35,375 nt of DNA from the NCBI GenBank assembly GCA_947311535.1, contig CAMZLP010000190.1, positions 1-35,375 on the forward strand. Reading direction: 5' to 3'. The stretch is from an uncultured Deinococcota bacterium (GTDB lineage Bacteria > Deinococcota > Deinococci > Deinococcales > Trueperaceae). Shown here piece after piece: positions 15,768-23,188 of the stretch. A model generated the notes under the pieces. It was not told the DNA's origin and ran no database searches. It saw only the letters and a program-made list of their open reading frames with translations. The first letter of the stretch is position 1; each line of letters opens with the position of its first letter. The translations under genes were made by a program, and so were the position numbers.

Positions 15768-17117
15768 ATGTCCGCAGCCCTTTATATAGTCCATGCCATT
15801 GATACCGAAGGCCCTCTTTATGAATCAATAGAGGCAACCTTTGAACGCTTAGAAAAAATCACTACTTTAAAACTAGAAGCCAGTAAAAGCAATTTGGAAA
15901 AGATAAAAAATAAAGAAATAAATTTAAACGGCAAAGAAGATTTGGCCGCTTTAATCACCTCTCCCCAATTATTAAACTACAACGATACTTGGGACAAAAT
16001 AGACGAAATGCTCAATGAACTCTTAAGCCCAGAGTACCGCAATAAATACGCTGATAAACTAGGCAATGGCTGGATTTACAGCTGGTTTATAGTTGATCAT
16101 ATTGGTTTTAAAACTAACCCACGCCGGCGCGATATCGGCTACCACAATATTTATGATCACTATAAATTTATTTTAAAAGAAACTAATTCACAGCAAGATG
16201 AAATCAACTGGCATTTTCACCCATCTTCAAGATATCAAGAAGCTCATATTTGTGCTACTAATTATTTAAATTCACCTCATTTATATGAAAGCCTTGCCCG
16301 AGGCATAATTGACCGCAGCTTTTTCCCTAGTACTTTTAGACCAGGCTTTCATGCCGAACGCCCTGATGCCCATTGGTTTTTAGAACAATGGATTCCTTTT
16401 GATTATGCTAACCAAGCCATAGCTGGCGAAGCCAATGACCCTAATCAAAACGATGTCTCCGCAGGTCGCTTGGGCGATTGGCGTAGGGCAGTTAGCGATT
16501 GGTCAGCATATAACCCCTCGCATGATGATTATCAAATTGCGGGTAATTGCAATCGCACAATTTTCCGCTGCTTAAATGTTGGCACAAGGTTTAAATTACT
16601 AGATGAAGCCGAAGTTAGGCAAGCTTTTGAACGCTCTCAGTCTGGCAAGCCAACTGTTTTAGCCTTTACCAATCATGATTTTAGAGACATGCGTAATGAT
16701 CTTGACTATGTCCACAAGCTAGTTAGCAAGGTTGCTCAAGATTATCCAGAAATAATCTGGCAACATGCCGGAGCCAAAGAAGCCGCCCAAAAGGTCTTAG
16801 GTTTAAAAAAACAAGACTTTAAACTCAGCACTAAAATTACCAAATTGACTGCTGGCTTACGTTTAGATGTAAAGGCAAATTTTGATAGCTTTGGCCCTCA
16901 ACCATTTTTGGCTATCAAAACCAAAGATAAACGCTATCTCACAGATAATTTTGACCTGCAAACCCCAAAACGCCACTGGACTTATATTTTTGATGAAGAT
17001 ACAATTTTAGCTGATTCCATAAACACAATCGGCATTGCCAGCAATGATCAAAATGGCAATACATTTGTTATAAACTTAAAACCAGATGGAAAAATCATTT
17101 CCCAAATAAGCCTATAA
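15768..17117 (+). CDS. NodB-like (polysaccharide-deacetylase-related) protein of glycan cluster
   Basis: A 449-aa protein starting at ATG 15768, one base after the previous stop; the longer frame from 15714 would overlap that gene by more than 50 bases. It has NodB-fold landmarks in order: HAIDTEGP (metal-binding aspartate near the N-terminus), INWHFHPSSRYQEAH, STFRPGFHAERPD (the arginine/proline motif) and AFTNHDFRDMRND near residue 300. This points to a metal-dependent carbohydrate esterase or a relative. The C-terminal 100 residues (from about KLSTKITKL) look like an added beta domain. I know such proteins mainly as hypotheticals in nonulosonate clusters, so a role in trimming or modifying the glycan is inference. 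No signal peptide is seen. Confidence 0.68.
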   Translation: MSAALYIVHAIDTEGPLYESIEATFERLEKITTLKLEASKSNLEKIKNKEINLNGKEDLAALITSPQLLNYNDTWDKIDEMLNELLSPEYRNKYADKLGNGWIYSWFIVDHIGFKTNPRRRDIGYHNIYDHYKFILKETNSQQDEINWHFHPSSRYQEAHICATNYLNSPHLYESLARGIIDRSFFPSTFRPGFHAERPDAHWFLEQWIPFDYANQAIAGEANDPNQNDVSAGRLGDWRRAVSDWSAYNPSHDDYQIAGNCNRTIFRCLNVGTRFKLLDEAEVRQAFERSQSGKPTVLAFTNHDFRDMRNDLDYVHKLVSKVAQDYPEIIWQHAGAKEAAQKVLGLKKQDFKLSTKITKLTAGLRLDVKANFDSFGPQPFLAIKTKDKRYLTDNFDLQTPKRHWTYIFDEDTILADSINTIGIASNDQNGNTFVINLKPDGKIISQISL

Positions 17118-17124
17118 TAAACTC

Positions 17125-17460
17125 ATGACCAAAATAAATTCAAATCAAAATCCCACCGTAGGGGTACCCCTTGTGGGTACCCAACTCAGCGCTAAACAAG
17201 CCTTAGTAAATAATAATCCCGAACCCACATTGGGTGAAATTATTGGTGCGTTTAAATCAATAACAACAAATAAATATACTAATGGAGTAAAACACTTCAA
17301 TTGGCCAGAATTTGATAGAAAATTCTGGCAACGCAATTTCTATGAGCCTATTATCCGCAATGACGATAATTTATTCAAAATATCAGAATATATCGAAACT
17401 AACCCATTAAACTGGGAACTAGATTCATTGCACCCCAATAACCCAAAGGTATCCCCGTGA
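17125..17460 (+). pseudogene. C-terminal fragment of a REP-associated (RAYT, IS200-like) transposase
   Basis: The 111-aa frame matches only the end of RAYT proteins: PTLGEIIGAFKSITTNKY, WPEFDRKFWQRNFYEPIIRN, IEYIETNPLNWELDSLHPNNP in pattern. The N-terminal HUH motif and catalytic tyrosine region are missing, so it cannot be an active transposase. Before the conserved part is an in-frame insert reading NPTVGVPLVGTQ, encoded by GGGGTACCCC (17161-17170) and GGGTACCC (17175-17182), a REP-like palindromic pair. It begins 8 bases after the NodB-like gene and overlaps the next start by four bases (GTGA), so it may still be translated as part of the operon. Confidence 0.72.
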
Positions 17461-18743
17461 AAAGAGAAACCCTAAAACAAATCGAAGAATATTTTGACCG
17501 CCTCTGGCCTATCCTTCGCTCAATAACTGGCGAGGGTGTGCGGCAAAGCCACAATATTTTAAGCGAAATCATTCCTTTAAAACGTTTTGAAATACCCACT
17601 GGCAGCAAGGTTTACGATTGGGAGATACCTAAAGAGTGGGCTGTGTCAGAGGCTTATGTAATAAGACCAGACGGCAAAAAGATTTTGGATATAAAAGATA
17701 ACAATCTTCATTTGTTAAATTACTCTATTCCCTTTCAAAGCACGGTTAGCTTAGAAGAATTAAACAAGCATCTCTATAGCTTGCCAGAGCAAGCTGACGC
17801 CATACCTTATGTAACAAGTTATTACAAAGAACGCTGGGGCTTTTGCTTGAGCGAAAACGAGCGAAAAAACTTAACTAAAGGTGACTACAAAGTAGTTATT
17901 GACAGCAAGCTTTTTACTGGCTCACTGACCATAGGCGAAGCCTTTTTGCAGGGTGAAAGTGACGAAGAAGTGTTGCTATCTAGCTATACTTGCCACCCAT
18001 CAATGGCAAATAACGAATTGTCTGGGCCACTAGTTTTAGCATTTTTATACCAAAGACTTGCCCAGCTTAAAAATAGAAGATTGAGCTACCGCTTTGTGCT
18101 ATTGCCTGAGACAATTGGGGCAATAGCCTATCTCAATATGCGGGCTGAGCATTTAAAAGAAAAACTAATAGCAGGCTATGTGGTTAGCTGCATTGGTGAC
18201 TCTGGTAATTTTACTTACAAGCGCTCACGGCAGCACAGCAGCCTAGCTGATAAAGCTGCTTTACATGTTTTGGCAAACTTAGACAAAAAAGCCAAGGTTA
18301 TCAACTTTTCACCGCTTGGTAGCGACGAGCGGCAATATTGCTCACCAGCTTTTGACTTACCAATGGGTTCACTAATGCGCACCATGTATGGCAAATTCCC
18401 AGAGTACCACACATCTTTAGATAATAAAGAGTTTATTTCTTTTATTGCTCTACAAGAATCTATCGACCTTTACTTTGAGGTTTTAATGACTTTGGATAAA
18501 AACCAAAAATATCTAAACCTACACCCACATGGTGAACCACGCTTAGATAAACGAGGGCTTTATGAAAGCATAGGGCACAGCAGCGTGCCTGAGTTAAGCA
18601 CTAAGGTACTTTGGCTACTCAATTATTCTGATGGCGAACATGATTTATTGGCTATTGCAGAGCTAAGTGGATATAGCGTGACAGAGCTTCATGAGATTGC
18701 CTTGATTTGTTTAGAAGTAGGACTAATTCAAGCTTTTAAGTAA
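17457..18743 (+). CDS. DUF4910 aminopeptidase-like protein
   Basis: A 428-aa protein of the DUF4910 family: YFDRLWPILRSITGEGVRQS at the N-terminus, RFEIPTGSKVYDWEIPKEW, LLSSYTCHPSMANNELSGPL, LLPETIGAIAYL, and SDERQYCSPAFDLPMGSLM. The central part is M28-peptidase-like, with H in CHPSMANNE, E in PETIG and D/E in GSDERQ as likely zinc ligands; the last 80 residues form a winged-helix-like domain (LLAIAELSGYSVTELHEIAL). The family is common in surface-polysaccharide clusters, but its reaction is not settled. It starts at GTG 17457. It is the last gene of the operon and converges on the DUF3885 gene three bases away. Confidence 0.87.
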   Translation: MKRETLKQIEEYFDRLWPILRSITGEGVRQSHNILSEIIPLKRFEIPTGSKVYDWEIPKEWAVSEAYVIRPDGKKILDIKDNNLHLLNYSIPFQSTVSLEELNKHLYSLPEQADAIPYVTSYYKERWGFCLSENERKNLTKGDYKVVIDSKLFTGSLTIGEAFLQGESDEEVLLSSYTCHPSMANNELSGPLVLAFLYQRLAQLKNRRLSYRFVLLPETIGAIAYLNMRAEHLKEKLIAGYVVSCIGDSGNFTYKRSRQHSSLADKAALHVLANLDKKAKVINFSPLGSDERQYCSPAFDLPMGSLMRTMYGKFPEYHTSLDNKEFISFIALQESIDLYFEVLMTLDKNQKYLNLHPHGEPRLDKRGLYESIGHSSVPELSTKVLWLLNYSDGEHDLLAIAELSGYSVTELHEIALICLEVGLIQAFK

Positions 18744-18746
18744 TAG

Positions 18747-19412
18747 CTATTGGAATAATTTATCAAAGGTCTCACGGTGATAGTCAACAAGCCAATTATT
18801 ATGCTTTACGTAGGTTTTTTCCAGTGTTTTACATTCATGAGCAAATAGTAAGCAGCCCCTATCATCATAGATGTAAAAAACAACATCGTTGCGCTTATTA
18901 ATAAAATATATCCTTTCTGCAATTGCTGGTTCAAAACCCATTTCTAGATTAGCTATAGCTCTAAATATTTTTAAATAGTTAATATTTTCCACAAATTGTC
19001 GAGTTATTCTTTGGATATGTGTTCTTGTAAAATCTGTCATTTCCATAACACCATCATTGTTTAAAGCAAAGTCAAACTCTTCTTCCTTTATCTCGGAATG
19101 CAAGATATCCAAAGAATCAAAATCTTCTATTTGGCTTTCAAGATAGCCTTGAGTTGTTGGGAAAAAATCTTTAACATTCCCTTTATATTCAAAGCTTTTA
19201 ATTAGAATATAAATTTCGTCTTCTGGCTTAAAGAATTCTTCAAATATTATCTTTGCCCTGTCAACACACTGATCAACCCGTTCTTTGCTACCGTTATCTA
19301 GGCCTTTACCTAATTCAAATCTTAGATGACATAAACTAGACAAGCGCGTGTCAATTACCGAAAGATTGCTTTTACTAAAATATTTAAGAATATAGTTTTT
19401 TATTTTGTCCAT
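18747..19412 (-). CDS. DUF3885-like protein
   Basis: A 221-aa soluble protein. The N-terminal part has LRFELGKG and a DEIYILIKSFEYKG segment; the C-terminal part has FRAIANLEMGFEPAIAERIYFINKRND, VVFYIYDDRGCLLFAHECKTL and NNWLVDYHRETFDKLF, which follow the DUF3885 pattern (YFIN, YDDRG, W-x-x-DY-x-R). The family is of unknown function and often stands alone in genomes. The start is the ATG at 19412 with AGAAGAGAAAA upstream. It is convergent with the polysaccharide operon and carries no CTCGAG site. Confidence 0.78.
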   Translation of the reverse strand: MDKIKNYILKYFSKSNLSVIDTRLSSLCHLRFELGKGLDNGSKERVDQCVDRAKIIFEEFFKPEDEIYILIKSFEYKGNVKDFFPTTQGYLESQIEDFDSLDILHSEIKEEEFDFALNNDGVMEMTDFTRTHIQRITRQFVENINYLKIFRAIANLEMGFEPAIAERIYFINKRNDVVFYIYDDRGCLLFAHECKTLEKTYVKHNNWLVDYHRETFDKLFQ

Positions 19413-19515
19413 TTTTCTCTTCTGGGTTTATTTTTAAAATATAACTAAAGCCGTTTAGCCTGACATAGTGCAGCAGATTTATAGGATAATTAACAAAAAT
19501 AAAAGGCCTTGATTA

Positions 19516-19626
19516 CTAGTAAATAAGCGAGGTTAAAACCTTATCTTCAATGGCATCAGCAAAATATTTAGAATTTGCATCATTAGCAAAATATGATAAC
19601 CAAGCTTATGAATCAAGCAGATTCAT
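19516..19626 (-). pseudogene. Truncated VapC-type PIN toxin gene
   Basis: Reading leftward from the ATG at 19626 gives MNLLDS, a TAA, then AWLSYFANDANSKYFADAIED and VLTSLIY before TAG. This is the start of a PIN domain (usual pattern DSSxWLxYF, with the first catalytic aspartate kept), with the second serine codon changed to TAA by one base and everything after about residue 36 lost. The ATG overlaps the ancestral stop of the antitoxin frame. A perfect 12-bp inverted repeat (19603-19614 and 19620-19631) spans the start. Confidence 0.65.
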
Positions 19627-19631
19627 AAGCT

Positions 19632-19669
19632 GTCTTTATCCCTTACCACCGTCTTTATCCCTTACCACC
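19632..19669. repeat. 19-bp tandem duplication at the end of the antitoxin gene
   Basis: GTCTTTATCCCTTACCACC occurs twice without a gap (19632-19650 and 19651-19669). Removing one copy makes the antitoxin end RDKDSL with TGA overlapping the toxin ATG; with both copies it ends RDKDGGKG. Confidence 0.9.
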
Positions 19670-19833
19670 TCAGTATCAATAGCCTTTAAAAACCCTCTCA
19701 TTTGTTCAATAGGCTTTATGGGTATTAGCTCGAGCCTATCCCCATAATTAATCATCTGTATATTTTGCCCAACTTTTATTCCCATAGATTTCCTAAGTTC
19801 TTTAGGAATAACTACCTGAAACTTTAGAGGCAC
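19636..19833 (-). CDS. AbrB/VapB-type antitoxin
   Basis: About 65 residues with the swapped-hairpin AbrB fold: LKFQVVIPKELRKSMGIKVGQNIQMI, then GDRLELIPIKPI. Such proteins bind their own promoter and neutralise a PIN toxin. The GTG at 19833 is 19 bases from the only good ribosome binding site (GAGGTGG), while two in-frame ATA codons (encoding IITVKVPLKF) lie 5-10 bases after it, so an ATA start is possible. The C-terminus was changed by a 19-bp duplication. Its toxin is a pseudogene, so it is an orphan antitoxin. Confidence 0.8.
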   Translation of the reverse strand: MPLKFQVVIPKELRKSMGIKVGQNIQMINYGDRLELIPIKPIEQMRGFLKAIDTEVVRDKDGGKG

Positions 19834-19904
19834 TTTTACGGTTATTATGAAACCACCTCATCAATATAGTTTGTCAAATAAAAGTTAGTATATAAAAAGT
19901 TTTT

Positions 19905-20354
19905 CTATTCCTCTCCGATGTCTTCATTCCAGACTTCTGGGTTTTCTTTTATGTATTTAGCAAGCATATCAATACATTCTTGATTATTTAGGTCTACTAC
20001 TTTTATACCGTTTTCTTTTAACCAGTCTATACCACCATCAAAATTAACTGCTTCACCAACTACTACGGTGCCAATATTAAATTGTCGTACCAAGCCACTG
20101 CAATACCAACAAGGTGACAAGGTTGTTACCATTATGGTTTTACGATAACTTTTTTGCCGACCGGCTTTTCTAAAGGCATCAGTTTCTCCGTGTATGCTGG
20201 GGTCATCTTCTTGAATACGGCGGTTATGACCACGACCTAGCAATTTACCATCTTCATGGAATAGGGCAGCTCCTATGGGTATACCGCCTTCAGCTAGGCC
20301 TTCTTTGGCTTCTTCTAGGGCAATTTTTAGCATTGCATTATAATCTAATGACAT
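19905..20354 (-). CDS. Cytosine deaminase-like nucleoside/base deaminase
   Basis: A 149-aa zinc deaminase. Zinc ligands are H55 in HGETDAFRKAGR with catalytic E57, and C82 and C85 in SPCWYC. GGIPIGAALFHEDGKLLGRGHNRR and VVVGEAVNFDGGIDWLKENGI resemble yeast-type cytosine deaminase (Fcy1) more than tRNA adenosine deaminase. It would convert cytosine to uracil in pyrimidine salvage; other small bases are possible. The start is set at 20354, five bases after a strong AAGGAGG; the longer frame from 20384 would place that site inside the gene. Confidence 0.85.
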   Translation of the reverse strand: MSLDYNAMLKIALEEAKEGLAEGGIPIGAALFHEDGKLLGRGHNRRIQEDDPSIHGETDAFRKAGRQKSYRKTIMVTTLSPCWYCSGLVRQFNIGTVVVGEAVNFDGGIDWLKENGIKVVDLNNQECIDMLAKYIKENPEVWNEDIGEE

Positions 20355-20418
20355 TTCAGCCTCCTTGGTTTCTAAGGATACCATTTTTGTATTTTCAAAA
20401 ACTTAGCATATAGCTATT

Positions 20419-20955
20419 ATGAGTAAATATTTTAAAGATTTTGACCTCTCTAGTTTTTGGGAAGATAGCGAATACGCTCGCAAAAGCTATGTAGAAAAGC
20501 AAGCGAATAAAGAACTAATAAAAGAAATAGAAGCTGAATTGGGCTATAAACTGCCTAATTCTTATATTGAACTGATGATGAGTCAAAATGGTGGCATTCC
20601 TGTTAATACTTGCTTTCCTATAATTGAAGAAGATTCTTGGATTGAAAACTATGTTGTAATTTCAGGAATAATGGGCATAGGTAGAGAAAAGATATATTCA
20701 CTTTGTGGCGATATAGGTAGCCAATTTATGATTGCTGAATGGGGCTATCCTGATATCGGTATATATTTTAGCAATTGCCCCTCAGCAGGGCATGACATGA
20801 TTTGCTTAGATTATAGTCAATGTGCTAAAGACGGTGAACCAAGAGTTGTGCATGTAGACCAAGAAAGCGACTACCACATTACATTTTTGGCAAATAATTT
20901 TGAAGATTTTATTAAAGCTTTAGTAAATGAAGAAATATTTGAAGAAGACGTATAG
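20419..20955 (+). CDS. SMI1/KNR4 family protein
   Basis: A 178-aa acidic protein with the SMI1/KNR4 (SUKH) fold: IKEIEAELGYKLPNSYIELMMSQNGGIPV near residue 34, the central GREKIYSL and IAEWGYPDIGIYFSNCPSAGHDMICLDYS, and the closing VVHVDQESDYHITFLANNFEDFIKAL. In bacteria the superfamily includes immunity proteins of polymorphic toxin systems as well as stand-alone proteins. No toxin gene is next to it, so a role in immunity is not supported here. It is divergent from the deaminase gene, with a short AT-rich gap holding both promoters. Confidence 0.85.
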   Translation: MSKYFKDFDLSSFWEDSEYARKSYVEKQANKELIKEIEAELGYKLPNSYIELMMSQNGGIPVNTCFPIIEEDSWIENYVVISGIMGIGREKIYSLCGDIGSQFMIAEWGYPDIGIYFSNCPSAGHDMICLDYSQCAKDGEPRVVHVDQESDYHITFLANNFEDFIKALVNEEIFEEDV

Positions 20956-20990
20956 AAGCCAGTTCAAATATTAATACTTACAAACAAAAT

Positions 20991-21569
20991 CTATTGTACA
21001 GGCTCGAGCCTGTACTCAATTAAAATCTCATCTAAGCTTTTGTTCACCGGATAAAATAAATCTAAGTAAATTTTGCTACCACCCAAGCCATGAACATTAT
21101 CTTTAGCTTGCACACCAACTAAACCATCAGCAATTACATTGCTCTGCGAGCGGGTAAAAGGCTGCTCACCATCATGCGGATGTGCTAAAACTCGAATACC
21201 ATTTTGAACCATATTCTCACCCAGATTAAAAATACTAAATTGGTCAGCATAGTGATCCCAACCTTGGTCATTGTGTCTGACTGTTGCAGAGATGCTATAT
21301 TTATTGTCAGCTATTCTTCTAAAACGAGTAGCTACTATGTGGGCATAGTCATATCTGCCCCAGTCGGCGGTATTTAGTTCTAAATTAGCACCAGCAATAT
21401 AAACCCTTACAACTTGCTTTCCATCTGAGGAGATAATATTACCGTCCATTGTGGCTGGCTCCTCTACTCCAAATGGTACTTCCTCGCCATTAAATAATAC
21501 AGTTAGCTTAAAATCTTTGGCAAAGGCAAAACTTGCTAGTAACAATAGGACAATAAATAATTTTTTCAT
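20991..21569 (-). CDS. Secreted conserved protein of unknown function
   Basis: A 192-aa protein beginning with a signal peptide (KKLFIVLLLLASFAFAKD; likely cut after AFA). The start is the ATG at 21569; the frame is open further upstream into an unrelated relic. The mature part looks beta-rich: YAHIVATRFRRIADNKYSIS, VRHNDQGWDHYADQFSIFN, IRVLAHPHDGEQPFTRSQ and VQAKDNVHGLGGSKIYLDL. The WDHYAD, RVL-HPH-EQPFTRS and HG-GG segments recur in uncharacterised exported proteins of other bacteria, to my recollection; no function is established. Its last codons contain a 20-bp perfect palindrome of the CTCGAG family. Confidence 0.78.
   Translation of the reverse strand: MKKLFIVLLLLASFAFAKDFKLTVLFNGEEVPFGVEEPATMDGNIISSDGKQVVRVYIAGANLELNTADWGRYDYAHIVATRFRRIADNKYSISATVRHNDQGWDHYADQFSIFNLGENMVQNGIRVLAHPHDGEQPFTRSQSNVIADGLVGVQAKDNVHGLGGSKIYLDLFYPVNKSLDEILIEYRLEPVQ
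20996..21015. repeat. 20-bp perfect palindrome with GGCTCGAGCC centre
   Basis: GTACAGGCTCGAGCCTGTAC is the longest perfect member of the dispersed family. It lies across the last codons of the secreted protein gene, in the region between two convergent genes, and could also form a hairpin in either transcript. Confidence 0.9.
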
Positions 21570-21779
21570 AGTCAAAACAATATCTCTTATTAAAATGAGA
21601 ATCTGTAAACTAGCCAACCTGAAATATTTAATAGGTTTTATAGCAAAATATTTTTTATTTGTTTTTTTTACGCAGCTGCAATTTTTAATAAACATCTCAA
21701 AAATTAAAATAACGCTACTATAAAAGCAATCTGATCTTCCCCCAATAAAACAGACAGCAAGGCTATCTTGTCTTTCTAA

Positions 21780-21911
21780 AGCGATAATTCTTAGTTTTAC
21801 ATCTCCCCTTTTTATTTCTATAGGTATGCCCGTCTCAGATACTTCATCTAAGAGTTTATAGATATTTCTTCTAAGCTCAGTTGTTATTAGTGTTTTTATA
21901 TATTTTTCCAA
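21780..21911 (-). pseudogene. Phd/YefM-type antitoxin relic
   Basis: The frame from TTG 21911 reads TELRRNIYKLLDEVSETGIPIEIKRGDVKLRIIA, the N-terminal DNA-binding part of Phd/YefM antitoxins. After about residue 46 the match ends, and the frame runs on without a stop through unrelated sequence into the secreted protein gene. No toxin is seen. A broken inverted repeat with GTACGT and ACGTAC (21915-21940) lies just upstream, where such genes carry their operator. Confidence 0.5.
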
Positions 21912-22029
21912 AGCGTACGTTATCTAAGCGTAGCACGTACGTACCATAAACTAAATATAGGATAAATAGCAATTGGAACAATACCCAAAGCAATAATTAA
22001 AATAAAATAGTCATTTTTCTTACCGCATT

Positions 22030-22329
22030 CTACCCCTTAATAACAAATACGATTACAGCAATTAAAATAAGTCCTAAAATAATACTGGGAGTTATTCCAA
22101 CAAATTTAGCTGTTTTGGAAATTTTGCCAAAATTGTTAATTGTAAGCAGTAATAGGTAAATTGAAGCAAGTAGGCTAAAAGCTAAGCTAATTATAAAACT
22201 AAGAGCTGCCGTAGTTGCAGCTGCAAAGCCACCATTTGGGTTTGCGGTAAAGCGTGGAATAATAAATGACATTATTGCTAAAAGGATAGATATTACAAAC
22301 AGCTGATATATTTTCTTTTCGGTATTCAT
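22030..22329 (-). CDS. Small membrane protein, 99 aa, three predicted helices
   Basis: The start at ATG 22329 overlaps the stop of the upstream membrane protein gene by four bases (ATGA); the longer frame from 22344 uses a TTG inside that gene. Three hydrophobic segments are seen: LFVISILLAIMSFIIPRF, AATTAALSFIISLAFSLLASIYLLLL and IILGLILIAVIVFVIKG. I recognise no family. Coupling to the CPBP-like gene suggests a shared membrane role. Confidence 0.65.
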   Translation of the reverse strand: MNTEKKIYQLFVISILLAIMSFIIPRFTANPNGGFAAATTAALSFIISLAFSLLASIYLLLLTINNFGKISKTAKFVGITPSIILGLILIAVIVFVIKG

Positions 22330-22931
22330 TGCAATAATAACCAAGCCGCAATTACCACGCTAAAATCAGCTAGTATGTGCGATAACACTGGGGCAGAATA
22401 GCTTTTGGAATTTTTGGCAATCTGCTGCCAAATAAGAGATGCCGCAGCAAGAACAATAAAACTAGCAAGTAGCCAAAACATTGTTAACAAAGAATATAAA
22501 ACTATTACATGATAGCCAGCAAAAAAGATACCTGCGGCTGGGGTTTTTTCTCGTAATGGGCCCCAATGAGCTTGCTCTAAAAATGGATGGACTAAACCAA
22601 AGTATGGAATCATTGCCAACCAAAGCCAGCCGCTGAGTTTATATTGAAGCAGCCACGCTGATAAATCTATTTGTGAAATCAAAGGCAAAACAAAATATAT
22701 AAATGGCCCAGCTACTGCCATAGCTAAGCTAATAAGAATATCAGTTTTTTTACTAGGCCAAGGATTTTTAAACGGTAATTTTTTTGACCAAAGTATTATT
22801 TGTAAATGATAGCCTAGCAGGGCAAGCCAAGCATTTTGTAAAAAGAGCCAAAATATTATTACCGCAAAATAAGGAGCTAACAATTTCAGATAAAGATTAA
22901 TCCTAGTTTTAATATCATCTTGACTGAGCAT
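22326..22931 (-). CDS. CPBP-like (Abi) membrane protein
   Basis: A 201-aa polytopic protein with about five to six helices (FAVIIFWLFLQNAWLALLGY, ILISLAMAVAGPFIYFVLPL, LSGWLWLAMIPYFGLVHPFL, VIVLYSLLTMFWLLASFIVLAA, ILADFSVVIAAWLLL). It resembles CPBP intramembrane proteases: LEQAHWGPLRE stands where EExxxR is expected, FFAGYHVIVLY supplies a histidine and SHILADFSVV gives the H-x-x-x-D/N motif. The first glutamate pair is only partly kept, so activity is uncertain. It is followed by an ATGA-coupled small membrane protein. Confidence 0.6.
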   Translation of the reverse strand: MLSQDDIKTRINLYLKLLAPYFAVIIFWLFLQNAWLALLGYHLQIILWSKKLPFKNPWPSKKTDILISLAMAVAGPFIYFVLPLISQIDLSAWLLQYKLSGWLWLAMIPYFGLVHPFLEQAHWGPLREKTPAAGIFFAGYHVIVLYSLLTMFWLLASFIVLAAASLIWQQIAKNSKSYSAPVLSHILADFSVVIAAWLLLQ

Positions 22932-23188
22932 CTCCTAAATATTAACATGGACTTTTAGCTTCAAAAGCGGTTATTGGTTTTACAACAATTAATCTCAGCT
23001 TCAAAATAGCATCTACCATTTGAATCTGATTTATAAGATACTTAAGTTACTCTTACGAGTGAGTGGACGCATCTCGTTCTTTTAACTTCAAGCTACGTCT
23101 TTGGGAACGTCAGAGAGAGTGTTGTACAACTAAAGTAGAACAGCTAATTAAGTATTGAGATGCCCCACATTTTTTCTAAAAATAATTG
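22932..23188. other. Intergenic stretch without recognised content
   Basis: Both strands are broken by stops and I see no tRNA, repeat or gene. It lies between the CPBP-like gene and the methyltransferase relic and may be decayed coding DNA. GAGATG and CATCTC fragments suggest weak pairing only. Confidence 0.4.

Noticed and set aside
20355-20384. Ten-residue N-terminal extension of the deaminase
   Set aside because: It would place the strong AAGGAGG ribosome binding site inside the coding region.
21451-21723. Rightward 90-aa frame with a hydrophobic segment
   Set aside because: It lies antisense to the signal peptide region and intergenic DNA and has no ribosome binding site.
23030-23130. 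Possible tRNA or structured RNA
   Set aside because: Short complementary bits exist, but no cloverleaf, T-loop consensus or CCA-adjacent acceptor stem can be built.
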